From: Stagonosporopsis chrysanthemi
Lineage: Eukaryota; Ascomycota; Dothideomycetes; Pleosporales; Didymellaceae
Assembly (NCBI GenBank): GCA_022560025.1
Contig: JAFISE010000243.1
Span: forward strand, 1 to 37,481
Length of the DNA stretch: 37,481 nucleotides
Reading direction: 5' to 3'
Part shown: positions 29,894-37,481 of the stretch, in pieces
How positions within the stretch are numbered: the stretch's first letter is position 1
How the letters are laid out: each line of letters starts with the position of its first letter
Made by a program: the position numbers and the translations under genes
The notes under the pieces: model-generated
The model's database searches: none
What the model was told of the DNA's origin: nothing
What the model saw: the letters and a program-made list of their open reading frames with translations, nothing else

Positions 29894-31538
29894 ATGGCTC
29901 CCGTACGCAATAGCTCTGCGAGATGGCGGGGTGGTCGACTGACGCATGACAGCAAAACCACGACAAGCCCATCTACACTCTGGCGGAAGGAAGACCAGCC
30001 GGAGACCCAACCTCGCAAACCGTGCTCTGTGGCAGTCCTCTGAAGGGCGGCGGTCTTGCGCTTCTATCCGACACGCAGCTCATCGAGACTCTTGCACACT
30101 TCCCCCGCGAGAGGATACCCGAGCGGTAAGCTGCTTCATACTCGTGGAATACCAAGATGATGCTGACACCGTCAGCGTTGTTCACGCGAAAGCTGCGGGA
30201 GCATGGGGAGAATTCGAAGTCACGCACGATATCTCCCACATCACATCAGCCGACCTCTTCAGTGAAGTTGGCAAGAAGACGAAGGTTCTGGCGCGCATTT
30301 CCACCGTTGCTGGAGCAAAGGGGTCATCAGACACACTTCGTGACATTCGGGGTTTCGCGCTGAAGTTTTTCACCGACGAAGGCAACTGGGACTTCGTTGG
30401 CAATGACTTGCCTGTCTTTTTCATCAGGGACCCCGTCAAGTTCCCTTCCTTGAACCGTTCGCATCAAACCCACCCCCAGACAAACGTTCCTGACGCTTCC
30501 ATGTTCTGGGACTTCCACAACCAGAATCAGGAAGGAACACACAGCCTGATGCAGCTCTTCGGGCAGCGAGGTGTGCCTGCGAGCTTGAGGAATGTCAACG
30601 GATACGGAGTCCATACCTTCAAGTTCGGCAAACCTGAAGATGGCACCTTCAAGTACGTCAAGATACATTTCAAGCCTGACGGTGGCAACCTCACGATGAA
30701 GTCGGAAGACGCCGTTCGCCTCGCAGGGGAGGAGCCCGACTATCACGTCAAGGACATGTACAACGCCATTGAGAAGGGTGATTACCCCACCTGGACTCTG
30801 AACATTCAAGTCATGGACCCCAAGGAGGCCGAGGACTACCGCTGGAACATCTTCGATGACACGAAGATCTGGCCGCATAAGGACTTCCCACTCCATCCCG
30901 TTGGCAAGCTCACCCTGAACAAGAACCCCGCCAACTATTTTGCGGACATTGAGCAAGCTTCCTTCTCACCCAGTACTCTGGTACCAGGCATCGGACCATC
31001 AGCTGATCTCATGCTGCAAGCCCGCATGTTCAGCTACCCTGACGCTGCTCGCTATCGTATTGGACCGAATTACCAGCAGCTCCCCAACAACAGAGCGAAG
31101 TATGTGTACTCGCCCTACCAGCGAGACGGGCCCATGCGTCTGGACGGCAACTATGGCGCCGATCCGCATTACGTTCGGTCTGCCTTCCGACCGGTCACTT
31201 CTGGCGGGCCCACCGAAGTCGCGCACGACGAGTGGGTGGGCAAGGTGTCCAACTACACCTCCGAAGTTACAGAAGAGGACTTCGAGCAGCCCCGCAATCT
31301 TTGGAAGCTGTTCAAGATGTGGGAGCAGGACGGGGTTTTCATACAGAACCTCAGCGGCCACATGAAGAAAGCACTGCCGCAAGTCCAGAAGGACGCTATC
31401 GAGGTGTGGGCCAAGGTGGACCAGGAGATTGCAGACAAGCTGACGGAAGCGCTGGGCGATTTCCTGAGTGACAAGGGCGTGGACCACGTGAGCGACAAGC
31501 CGTATGGCCTGCAGCCAGCGTATGGTGGTGGGTACTAG
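29894..31538 (+). CDS. Catalase, small-subunit (clade 3 type)
   Basis: Heme catalase that dismutates hydrogen peroxide. Exons 29894-29902, 29953-30125 and 30176-31538 give 514 aa, normal for small-subunit catalases. Exon 1 is only 9 nt (Met-Ala-Pro), joined by a 50-bp intron (GTACGC donor, GACTGAC branch, CAG acceptor) to QNHDKPIYTLAEGRPAGDP; without it no Met precedes this block in frame. Intron 2 (50 bp, GTAAGC) restores PERVVHAKAAGAWGEFEVT. Active-site residues: H64, N137 in GNDLPVFF, and the proximal heme Tyr Y348 in MFSYPDAARYRIG. The C-terminus ends YGGGY and has no SKL-type peroxisomal signal, so it is probably cytosolic. It is intact, directly downstream of the reductase remnant in the same direction. 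Confidence 0.95.
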
Positions 31539-32041
31539 GCTCGTTGTGGATTATAAATTTGGTGTGCTGAAACTCGATTCGCGAGCGTTGTAGCATTAAT
31601 TCATAGATAATAATGTTCTTACAGCCTGTTGCAGTCTATTGTCTTTGCTGACACCGGAGCTCCCATTGTAGCAGTAAATTCGCCTGAAGCCCTGAATATT
31701 CAGGAATCAACTGGGAGCCAGCGAGATAACCCAATCGTTTTTCGAATACCATGTCGGTACCAGAGCAACAATACACTGTCCGGAAGTTAACTTTGGTACA
31801 CTGTAGCTCGAGACTGAATTATTCGCACGAATCCGTCCAAGGTCCCCCCAATATTCCACCACCGTCTGGAACCGAGCAGTCCCAACCAATACGAATTTTA
31901 AGAATTTGATCTGCTGCCAAATAATCATCACGGCACAAATACATATAAACCCTCCCCGACGTCTCGCCCGAAAGCCCACATCCAACTCACAGCCAGCTTT
32001 TCCCCTTCTAAACCGACACCCACAACCGAAACTCATCCACA
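31539..32041. other. Intergenic, catalase 3' flank and next promoter
   Basis: 503 bp. The first half is AT-rich 3' UTR-like sequence; the second half carries a TATA-like element (listed separately) and a pyrimidine-rich leader before the ATG at 32042. No ORF of note. Confidence 0.4.
31943..31949 (+). promoter_or_regulatory. TATA-like element upstream of secreted-protein gene
   Basis: ATATAAA lies 93 bp before the ATG at 32042, followed by a C/T-rich leader, the typical layout of a fungal core promoter. Only position and sequence support it. Confidence 0.35.
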
Positions 32042-32995
32042 ATGCACTACCCCTCCCTGATCGCCCTCCCCCTCACGCTCAGCGCCCCACCCACCACCTT
32101 CACCTTCACCACCACCACCGCCGCAACCTCAACCCCCACATCCTGCAACCCCCTCCGCGTCGGCACGCAGCGAGCGCCCTCGCCCAACACACCCTCGTCT
32201 TTTGCCAGCTACGGCTTCTACAACGCGACTGCGCGCGCAGCGGCGCACCCAGCGCACTACGAGCGGTTCCTGGTCGGCGGGCAGGCGGCGGTGCGCGACG
32301 AGAGCGCGTACATGACGTACTCGGAAATGGGGGCGTACGACGTGGATGCGTGTGCGGCGCGGTGCGATGCCGAGGAGGGGGGATGTGCGTCGTGTGAGTT
32401 TTCTTCCGCATTTCTGATATCTGTTCCCCCCCCCCCCCGCGTCCCATTTCCCCGGGCTCGGCTCGGCTCCCGTGGGCCGATGTTGCGGATGCGGAGGGTG
32501 GTCGTGCATGGATTGGATGAAAGCTAATGCGTGCGTGCGCGGTGTGCAGTCAACATCTACTTCCAGCGGGTCCCCCTGTTTGTACCTGGCCCGGGGTGCG
32601 CCAACCCGGATGCGACGGTGGTGGTGCGGTGCGCGCTGTTCTCGCAGGCGCAGAGCCGGCAGGCGGCGACGAATGAGGGCCAGCTGCAGGGGCCGGCGGA
32701 TGCGGCGGGCGCGAGCTTCGAGGTGCTTGTTGCGGGCAGCAATGGTAAGTTTGTCTTTTCCTCTTCCTCTTCCTCTTCCTCTTCCCTGTCCTGTCCTGTG
32801 CTACTTCGATCCGGGGTTTGCTTTCCCTCCCGGGGCGCCGTCATATGGTGCGAAGCGTGCTAATGTGCGGTTTTAGGGTATAACCGTCTCATCTCCCCCT
32901 CGGACAGGGAGACCGTCACCAAGCTCGTCACCGTGGCGCCCACCACAACCGTGACGCAGCTCAGCACCGTGACGGAGACGAAGTGCCTTCTCTGA
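32042..32995 (+). CDS. Small secreted Ser/Thr-rich protein
   Basis: Exons 32042-32393, 32550-32744 and 32877-32995 give 221 aa. Donors are GTGAGT and GTAAGT; introns of 156 and 132 bp are long for this window and hold a 13-C run and a CTCTTC repeat. The N-terminus MHYPSLIALPLTLSA is a weak but plausible signal peptide, followed by a Thr-rich stretch. The body has FASYGFYNATARAAA, then a cysteine-containing module (DACAARCDAEEGGCASFNIYFQR) and the conserved ending VAGSNGYNRLI before a Thr/Val-rich tail. The pattern matches a common ascomycete family of extracellular proteins with a PAN/apple-like cysteine spacing; function is unknown. Its 3' end converges with the SOD gene. Confidence 0.72.
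32426..32438 (+). repeat. 13-C homopolymer in intron of secreted-protein gene
   Basis: A run of 13 cytosines in the first intron. Such runs are error-prone in sequencing, so the exact length is uncertain. Confidence 0.8.
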
Positions 32996-33498
32996 AGCTC
33001 CGTGCGGCTACCCCTCCCGCTATCCCCCGTCGGGTCATTTTTTTGGCCAGGGCTTCTGAGGGGGGGGGGGGTTGGGGTTGATGTTGAGATATATGTGCAT
33101 GTATCGTTCTTCGAAGATTGACGGTTCTGTATTTCTGTATCCTGTTGTTCGCCCGATGTAGGGGGACTGTGGCGTCCGGCTGCTTTTGATGTGGTGTGGA
33201 TGGATGGATGGATGGGTTTGTACACGCTCACGGAGCTTGAGGTCATTTCTGTAATACAGGTTTCGTTTGGTTTTGTGTGGAAGTTGGGGGAGGTGAGTGT
33301 GTGATGGGCAGGCGTGTGGTACCGAGACACGGTCAGGGCCCGCTGGTACCAGCATTCGATCATAACATGCAGTCTTCTGATGTCGGACTTTTCGTGTAAA
33401 TGCAAGGACACGTGAAGTACTCATGCGGTGGTGGGGTGTATTATAGTGTGATATTAAAAAGTACGTACAAAACACAACACCTCCATCTCCCATCCACT
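32996..33498. other. Convergent 3' region with simple repeats
   Basis: 503 bp between the 3' ends of the secreted-protein and SOD genes. It holds a run of 12 G at 33060-33071 and a GGAT repeat near 33197-33215. Antisense ORFs here are composition artefacts. Confidence 0.45.
33060..33071 (+). repeat. 12-G homopolymer in 3' intergenic
   Basis: A run of 12 guanines between convergent genes; the same caution about length applies. Confidence 0.8.
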
Positions 33499-34347
33499 CT
33501 ACAACAGCGCAACAGCAACCCCAGCAACGACAGCCACAGCGCCGACCGCCAACTTACTCGCCGCACCCGTATACTCCGTCGGCGCCCCCGTGCTCGTCGC
33601 CGTCGCATTGCCCCCCACCGTGCCATTCCCCTGCATCTCGAAATTCGCACAGGTAATCCTCGTCGTGTTGCCAGTATGCAGGACAAACGCGAGGCCGCCA
33701 AAGAAGGCCGGACTGCCCTGCTGGGTGCTCAAGAAGGGGTCGACAAACTGGGTGGTGAAGGCGCCCTCGGTGGTGATTTTGCCGCCGTGCTTGCCGGCCA
33801 GATCGCCGACCTGGCAGTTCTGCGGCGCCGCCGTGTTGCACATGTACAGCTCGCCGCCGTTCTGGGGGTCGAGGTGGCCCAGCGTCGCGGTGCAGTTGCC
33901 GTCGGCGGGGACGGGGAGCGTGTGGATGTGCCAGTTGAAGGGCCCGTACTGGGCCTGCGGCGGCAGGTTGGTGATGTTGACGGAGAAGCGGACGCCAGCG
34001 GGGCCGCCGACGGCGGAGACGGTGCCGTGGATGGGGTCGCCGACGAGCGGGTTGAACATGGAGTCTGGGAGCGTGGCAATGTAGGTGCTGGCTGGCTGGT
34101 TGGTTTGCGAGGGCGCGGGCCCGTTGACGGGGGTGTAGCTTGCGTTGGTGGGGAGCGGGGAGATGATGGCGCCTTGCAGGGTGTCGACGCCGGCGAAGGG
34201 GGCGCCTGTCGCGGCGGGGAGGACGGGGAGGACGCCGGACTTGGTGGTTGACAGGAGGACGGGCGGAGGAGGAGGGGCCTCGACGACCTGCGACTGGGCG
34301 GAGGCCAGGGCTGCGAAGCCTGCTGCGAGGAGGATGTTGTGCATCAT
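33499..34347 (-). CDS. GPI-anchored Cu-only superoxide dismutase
   Basis: An extracellular SOD of the fungal Cu-only type (relatives of Candida SOD5), converting superoxide at the cell surface. The intronless 282-aa ORF starts at 34347 (MMHNILLAAGFAALASA, signal peptide likely cut near residue 17-18); a longer frame to 34506 lacks sense as a leader. After a Pro/Thr-rich linker comes the SOD domain: copper ligands H140 and H142 in WHIHTLP, H158 in GHLDP, and H224 in FVLHTGN. Cysteines C152, C170, C178 and C233 allow the conserved disulfides. The zinc-loop His residues are absent and the loop reads QVGDLAGKHGG, as in Cu-only forms. The C-terminus is a GPI-type signal: small residues (TGAAS) and then a hydrophobic stretch to AVALL. 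Confidence 0.9.
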   Translation of the reverse strand: MMHNILLAAGFAALASAQSQVVEAPPPPPVLLSTTKSGVLPVLPAATGAPFAGVDTLQGAIISPLPTNASYTPVNGPAPSQTNQPASTYIATLPDSMFNPLVGDPIHGTVSAVGGPAGVRFSVNITNLPPQAQYGPFNWHIHTLPVPADGNCTATLGHLDPQNGGELYMCNTAAPQNCQVGDLAGKHGGKITTEGAFTTQFVDPFLSTQQGSPAFFGGLAFVLHTGNTTRITCANFEMQGNGTVGGNATATSTGAPTEYTGAASKLAVGAVAVVAGVAVALL

Positions 34348-35562
34348 GGTGGGATAGTACGGGTTGGGTGTGGGTATTGGTGTTGACTTTGTGGTGGGTG
34401 TAGTATCGTGTCCGACACCGCGAAGAGGCTCCAGAGCTTTATACCCAACCCCTACTCCAGTCTGCGTCCCTACATGCAGTGGCGTACGTCCCTTTCTTAG
34501 AGCCACACCACCGTGACGACAAGACTCACCAACCGAGCCGCACGCACGCAGATTGATCGAACCAACTCGTCCAGCCTCGCCGCCACACGTGTCCGCACCC
34601 TATCACGTCGCTCACATTACCGGCAGGCGCCATGTACGGCACGCATCTGCCGCATCGTCACGCTGACACGCTCTCCACGCGAGATTAGCGATGTTTCTAG
34701 CGTAAGCTGGGGTGCATCGCGCGTAGCCCCAGGGCGTTAGCTTTGTGTTATGGGATTTATCGAATGTCATGTTGGAGGCCGTGGTGATAGGCTAGCGCTT
34801 TCCATGTCGAGGTGGTGGTGGTCATAGAGATGACATCAAGACTTTTAGCGAGCGAAGGGGACGGCTTTGAGGACCCCCGCGGACACGGCAGAGCGGGAGG
34901 TAGCGAAGGCCAGGAACAGGAATTGTGTAGAGTGGAAAGGGGTAGCAATAAAAGTGGTCTTGGTGAGGCTTGGTGTGGTGACGTCCGACACTGCTGACTA
35001 AGTCCGCCAGTTTGAAGTCTTGTGCGTCGCCGAGTGATTAGTCATTCTGTTGTTGATTGTAAGCTTGAAGTCGTTGCACCTGCTCTTGTCGATCGCCGAA
35101 TGATGAGTAAAAGTCAAATTGCGACTGCGCTACGTTCTGTTGTTGATGCAATTGCTCCCCATTCGATGATGCAATAATGCCACTCCACTCGTCGCGCCGC
35201 TAATGTACTGCACTGTACTGCCTACTAGATCAACATGGTCATGGCTCCAACGCAGCATATACATACATCCCGCTTACATGTCCGGAGATCTCGGTGCCCG
35301 TCTGCTCTGCATCTGCCATGTGCATCTCTCCATCGGCTAACATCCGTGCAAGCCCCAAATCCTCAATCCATCCCCTCGACCCAAAACAGCCCAAATGCGA
35401 AGCGAAAAAAGCCCGCCCAAACAGGCGGAGAGGAGCGAAGCGAAGCAGAGTGTCCCAAAAACGCCAGGTAAATGATTTTTTTTCCATGCAAGGAAGGCGC
35501 GCCAGACTCCAAAGGTATATATGCCGACCAGGCGCTGTACGATGCAAGCTGCGGGTTGGCGT
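34348..35562. other. SOD promoter and ste50 3' flank, 1.2 kb
   Basis: The left part is the SOD promoter (TATA-like element listed separately); the right end is the ste50 3' UTR. A diverged direct duplication lies at about 35010-35140. No gene is recognised; ORFs such as 34513-34740 are Arg/Ser-rich and featureless. Confidence 0.4.
34437..34443 (-). promoter_or_regulatory. TATA-like element upstream of SOD gene
   Basis: TATAAAG on the minus strand, about 90 bp before the ATG at 34347. Sequence and distance are typical of a fungal core promoter; there is no other support. Confidence 0.4.
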
Positions 35563-37394
35563 TCACAGCACGCCGCCGGGCAGCGGGGTGCCTCTGGTTT
35601 GGCTGTCCCAGCCGAAGCCGCTGTTGGGGGGCACGGCGCGGACGTCGTTGCCGCCGACGGTGCTGACGTGGCCTTGCTCGGGGGCGGCGTGTTTGCGCAG
35701 CATGAACATGGGCTTGCGGCCTTCCTTGTCGAGCTGCTTGAAGAGGATCAGCGGGCGCTCGTTGAGGCCGAGGCAGCGCTCCTGGTCGCCATGGACAATG
35801 TAGAGGGCGTACTGGCGCCAGTCTGCTGTGATGTTGTATTTCTTGAGGGCGACGGGCAGGACCTTGTGGCAGGGGTCGTCGATGGAGACACGGAAGGACT
35901 TGAAGATTTCGACTTGGGGGTTGGACGAGGGCGCCTGCTGGGAGCTCGACGAGGGCTGCATGTTGTTTGTGCTGGAGCCGGCGGACAGCGGCGGGTCGCG
36001 GTCGCGGTCGCGGTCGCGGTCGTCGGGGGTCGGTGTCGGGGCGGAGCGGCCCATGGAGCGCGACGAGGGCAGGCTCGGGGTGGCGCGGGGGTCGCGGTTG
36101 GCGGCGAGCTGGTCCGAGTAGGCCCAGCTCTGGGTGGCGTCGTGGTCCAGGTGGGTGCGGGGGATCTCGGGGCGGGCGTACTGGGTGCGGCCGACGTTGT
36201 AGGCGGGCGAGGTGGGCGAGGGCTGGGCAATGGAGCTGGGGGACATTTGCGGGCCGGGGCCGAGCGAGGCTGTAAGGTGTGAGGAGGCTGCGACTGCTGC
36301 GGCGGAGGGGTCCAGGGAGGCGTGGTCGACGAGGGCACGGTGCTCCTGGATGGTGGGAGAGGGGTTCTTGGGGGCGGAGCCGAGGAAGAGCTTCTTGGTG
36401 GAGAACTTACGGGACAGACTGCTGCCGGTGCGCGTGTCTGCTGCGGCCGGGGGCGAGGCGAGGTGGTCGTGGGCGGGGGGCACGGGCAGCGTCTGCTGCT
36501 CCTTGAGCATGCGCACGAGGGGCAGGATCTCCTCGCGCAGGCGCTTGTTCTCGTCGACGACGCGGCCGAGGTCCTCGCGCAGGTGGCGCAGCTCGGCCTC
36601 GGCGGTGTGGATGCGCTCGTCACGGGCCTGGACGACGCGGATGACCTTTGCGAAGTCGTCCTGGGTGGGCGGGGCTTCCTGGGCGGACGTGTCGGCGGCT
36701 GGGGGAAAGAGTAAGCACACGGTAAGAGCAAGTACGTGGTAAGAGCGAGTGCGTGGTAAGAGCAAGTGCGTGGTAAGAGCGAGTGCGTGGTAAGAGCGAG
36801 TACGTGGTAAGAGCAAGTGCGTGGTAAGAGCAAGTACATGGTAAGAGCAAGTACATGGTAAGAGCAAGTACATGGTAAGAGCAAGTACATGGTAAGAGCG
36901 AGTGCGTGGTAAGAGCGGGGAGAGAGTGGAAGAAAGAGAGAATACGCACACAGCGGCACGTAGTCGTCCGGGTCCATGGGCACGTTCTGCTTGACCTTGA
37001 GGTCGTAGACGGCCTTGAGGATGGTCAGGCGGTGGCCGACGCTGCCGACGCCCATCTCCTTGAGCTCGGCGTGCTGCAGCGACACCAGCACGTCGCCGGC
37101 GATGCCCTCGTCGACAAAGGCGTCGCAGTACTGGTCCAGCCCCAGCTCGGCAATGTAGTCGGCGACGTGCTCGGCGCTCCAGTCGACAATCAGGGCGGCG
37201 GGGCTGCTGCGGCTGTCCCTGCGGTGCGTGAAGGTCGTGGGCGTGTGCTCGGTGCTGCGCGGGCCCGAGCTGGTGGGCGAGCTCTCGTACTCGACGGGCG
37301 CCGCGTCGCGCTGCTGCCAGGCCGAGGCCGACCGCTCGAACTCGTCGTCGGCGTCCGAGTCCTCGTGGTACTTGGACATGTTGTTGTAGGCCAT
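35563..37394 (-). CDS. ste50: Ste50-type MAPK cascade adaptor (SAM + RA)
   Basis: Ste50 tethers the MAPKKK Ste11 to Cdc42/membrane partners in pheromone, filamentation and osmotic signalling. Exons 36950-37394 and 35563-36698 give 526 aa. The SAM domain is at about 70-136 (VDWSAEHVADYIAELGL, KEMGVGSVGHRLTILK), a coiled coil at about 163-217 with heptads (VVDENKRLREEILPL), a disordered Ser/Pro region with DRDRDRDRD (about 375-383), and a Ras-association domain at about 411-485 (FKSFRVSIDDPCHKVL, ALYIVHGD). Splicing of the 251-bp intron (GTGCGT donor, CCCCCAG acceptor) gives DDYVPLSADTS, the usual family junction. The intron contains a 17-bp minisatellite and happens to be open in two frames, so uninterrupted readings through it are misleading. 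The start at 37394 is chosen; MSKYHED at 37379 is an alternative. Confidence 0.93.
35998..36025 (-). repeat. CGGTCG microsatellite encoding Asp-Arg repeats in ste50
   Basis: Tandem CGGTCG units on the plus strand encode alternating Asp-Arg on the minus strand within the disordered linker of Ste50. The unit is six bases, so copy-number change keeps the frame. Confidence 0.75.
36699..36949 (-). other. Long ste50 intron hosting a minisatellite
   Basis: 251 bp, about five times the common intron length in this window. Donor GTGCGT at 36949, acceptor CCCCCAG ending at 36699, with a CTTAC-containing stretch and a pyrimidine tract before the acceptor. Nearly all the excess length is the 17-bp repeat array. 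Confidence 0.85.
36721..36917. repeat. 17-bp minisatellite, 11 full units plus a partial
   Basis: The unit is GGTAAGAGCRAGTRCRT on the plus strand. Eleven complete copies run from 36721 to 36907 and a 10-base partial copy to 36917. Variation is limited to three purine positions; four adjacent copies (units 7-10) are identical, pointing to recent expansion there. It is wholly inside the ste50 intron. Confidence 0.95.
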
Positions 37395-37481
37395 GCTGGC
37401 GCCGCGGCCACGGACCCGCTGCGGTCACGGGCGCGCGCTGGGAGCCCGCTGCACTCGACGCGGCCGGGCGGCGGGGCGGGG

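Noticed and set aside
29535..29972. 145-codon minus-strand ORF upstream of catalase
   Set aside because: Parts look protein-like, but no family is recognised and it overlaps catalase exons 1 and 2 in antisense; not enough support.
32531..32863. 110-codon ORF with poly-Ser in the secreted-protein gene
   Set aside because: It reads exon 2 correctly, but its poly-Ser part comes from the CTCTTC repeat of intron 2.
33400..34251. Long plus-strand ORF opposite the SOD gene
   Set aside because: Gly/Val/Arg-rich antisense frame caused by high GC; the minus-strand SOD has signal peptide, metal ligands and GPI signal.
35521..36282. 253-codon plus-strand ORF opposite ste50
   Set aside because: Ala/Gly/Val-rich antisense shadow of the GC-rich Ras-association coding region.

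Overview
The window is nuclear DNA of a filamentous ascomycete. The evidence is short spliceosomal introns (43-59 bp in most genes) with GTRNGT donors and CTRAC-like branch points, and gene families typical of Pezizomycotina: a HIRAN-SNF2-RING Rad5, a Ste50 adaptor, a GH78 rhamnosidase, a fungal type III polyketide synthase, a Zn2Cys6 regulator and a Cu-only GPI-anchored superoxide dismutase. Several lineage-restricted families suggest a dothideomycete, but that is an inference from memory of the families and not a measured placement. I place 13 gene models that look intact (one of them, the small ORF at 10317-10747, is doubtful) and three broken ones.

Left part (1-9.4 kb): rad5 (+), with five MBF-type ACGCG cores packed just upstream and a probable GC-AG first intron. 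Then a cytosolic-looking alpha-L-rhamnosidase (-), divergently paired across a 0.74 kb shared promoter with a five-exon MFS sugar transporter (+). This looks like a small rhamnoside-use module.

Middle (9.4-20.4 kb): gene-poor DNA, a Q/G/Y-rich protein with a C-terminal glycine zipper (-), a single-pass membrane protein with a long disordered tail (+), a type III polyketide synthase with intact Cys-His-Asn triad (-), and an intronless F-box-like lineage-type protein (+).

Decay zone (20.5-29.3 kb): a Yen1/GEN1 Holliday-junction resolvase gene with a lost start codon, two in-frame stops and a frameshift, whose MBF-site promoter is still intact; an apparently intact Zn2Cys6 regulator with an unusually long loop inside the zinc cluster; a 5'-truncated, multiply frameshifted serine-beta-lactamase-like hydrolase; and an iron-ADH/maleylacetate-reductase-like gene interrupted by a stop. 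The hydrolase and reductase remnants lie head to head about 0.9 kb apart, next to the regulator and an intact catalase, and could be the remains of a small catabolic cluster.

Right part (29.9-37.5 kb): catalase (+) with a 9-nt first exon, a small secreted Ser/Thr-rich protein (+), a GPI-anchored Cu-only SOD (-) and Ste50 (-). From about 32 kb the DNA becomes visibly more GC-rich, with simple repeats and longer introns. The ste50 intron carries an 11-copy 17-bp minisatellite. I found no complete transposon, tRNA, rRNA or CRISPR array. I did not find one single wholly new system; the strongest unusual signals are the resolvase decay under a preserved MBF promoter, the intronic minisatellite, and the remnant catabolic gene pair.
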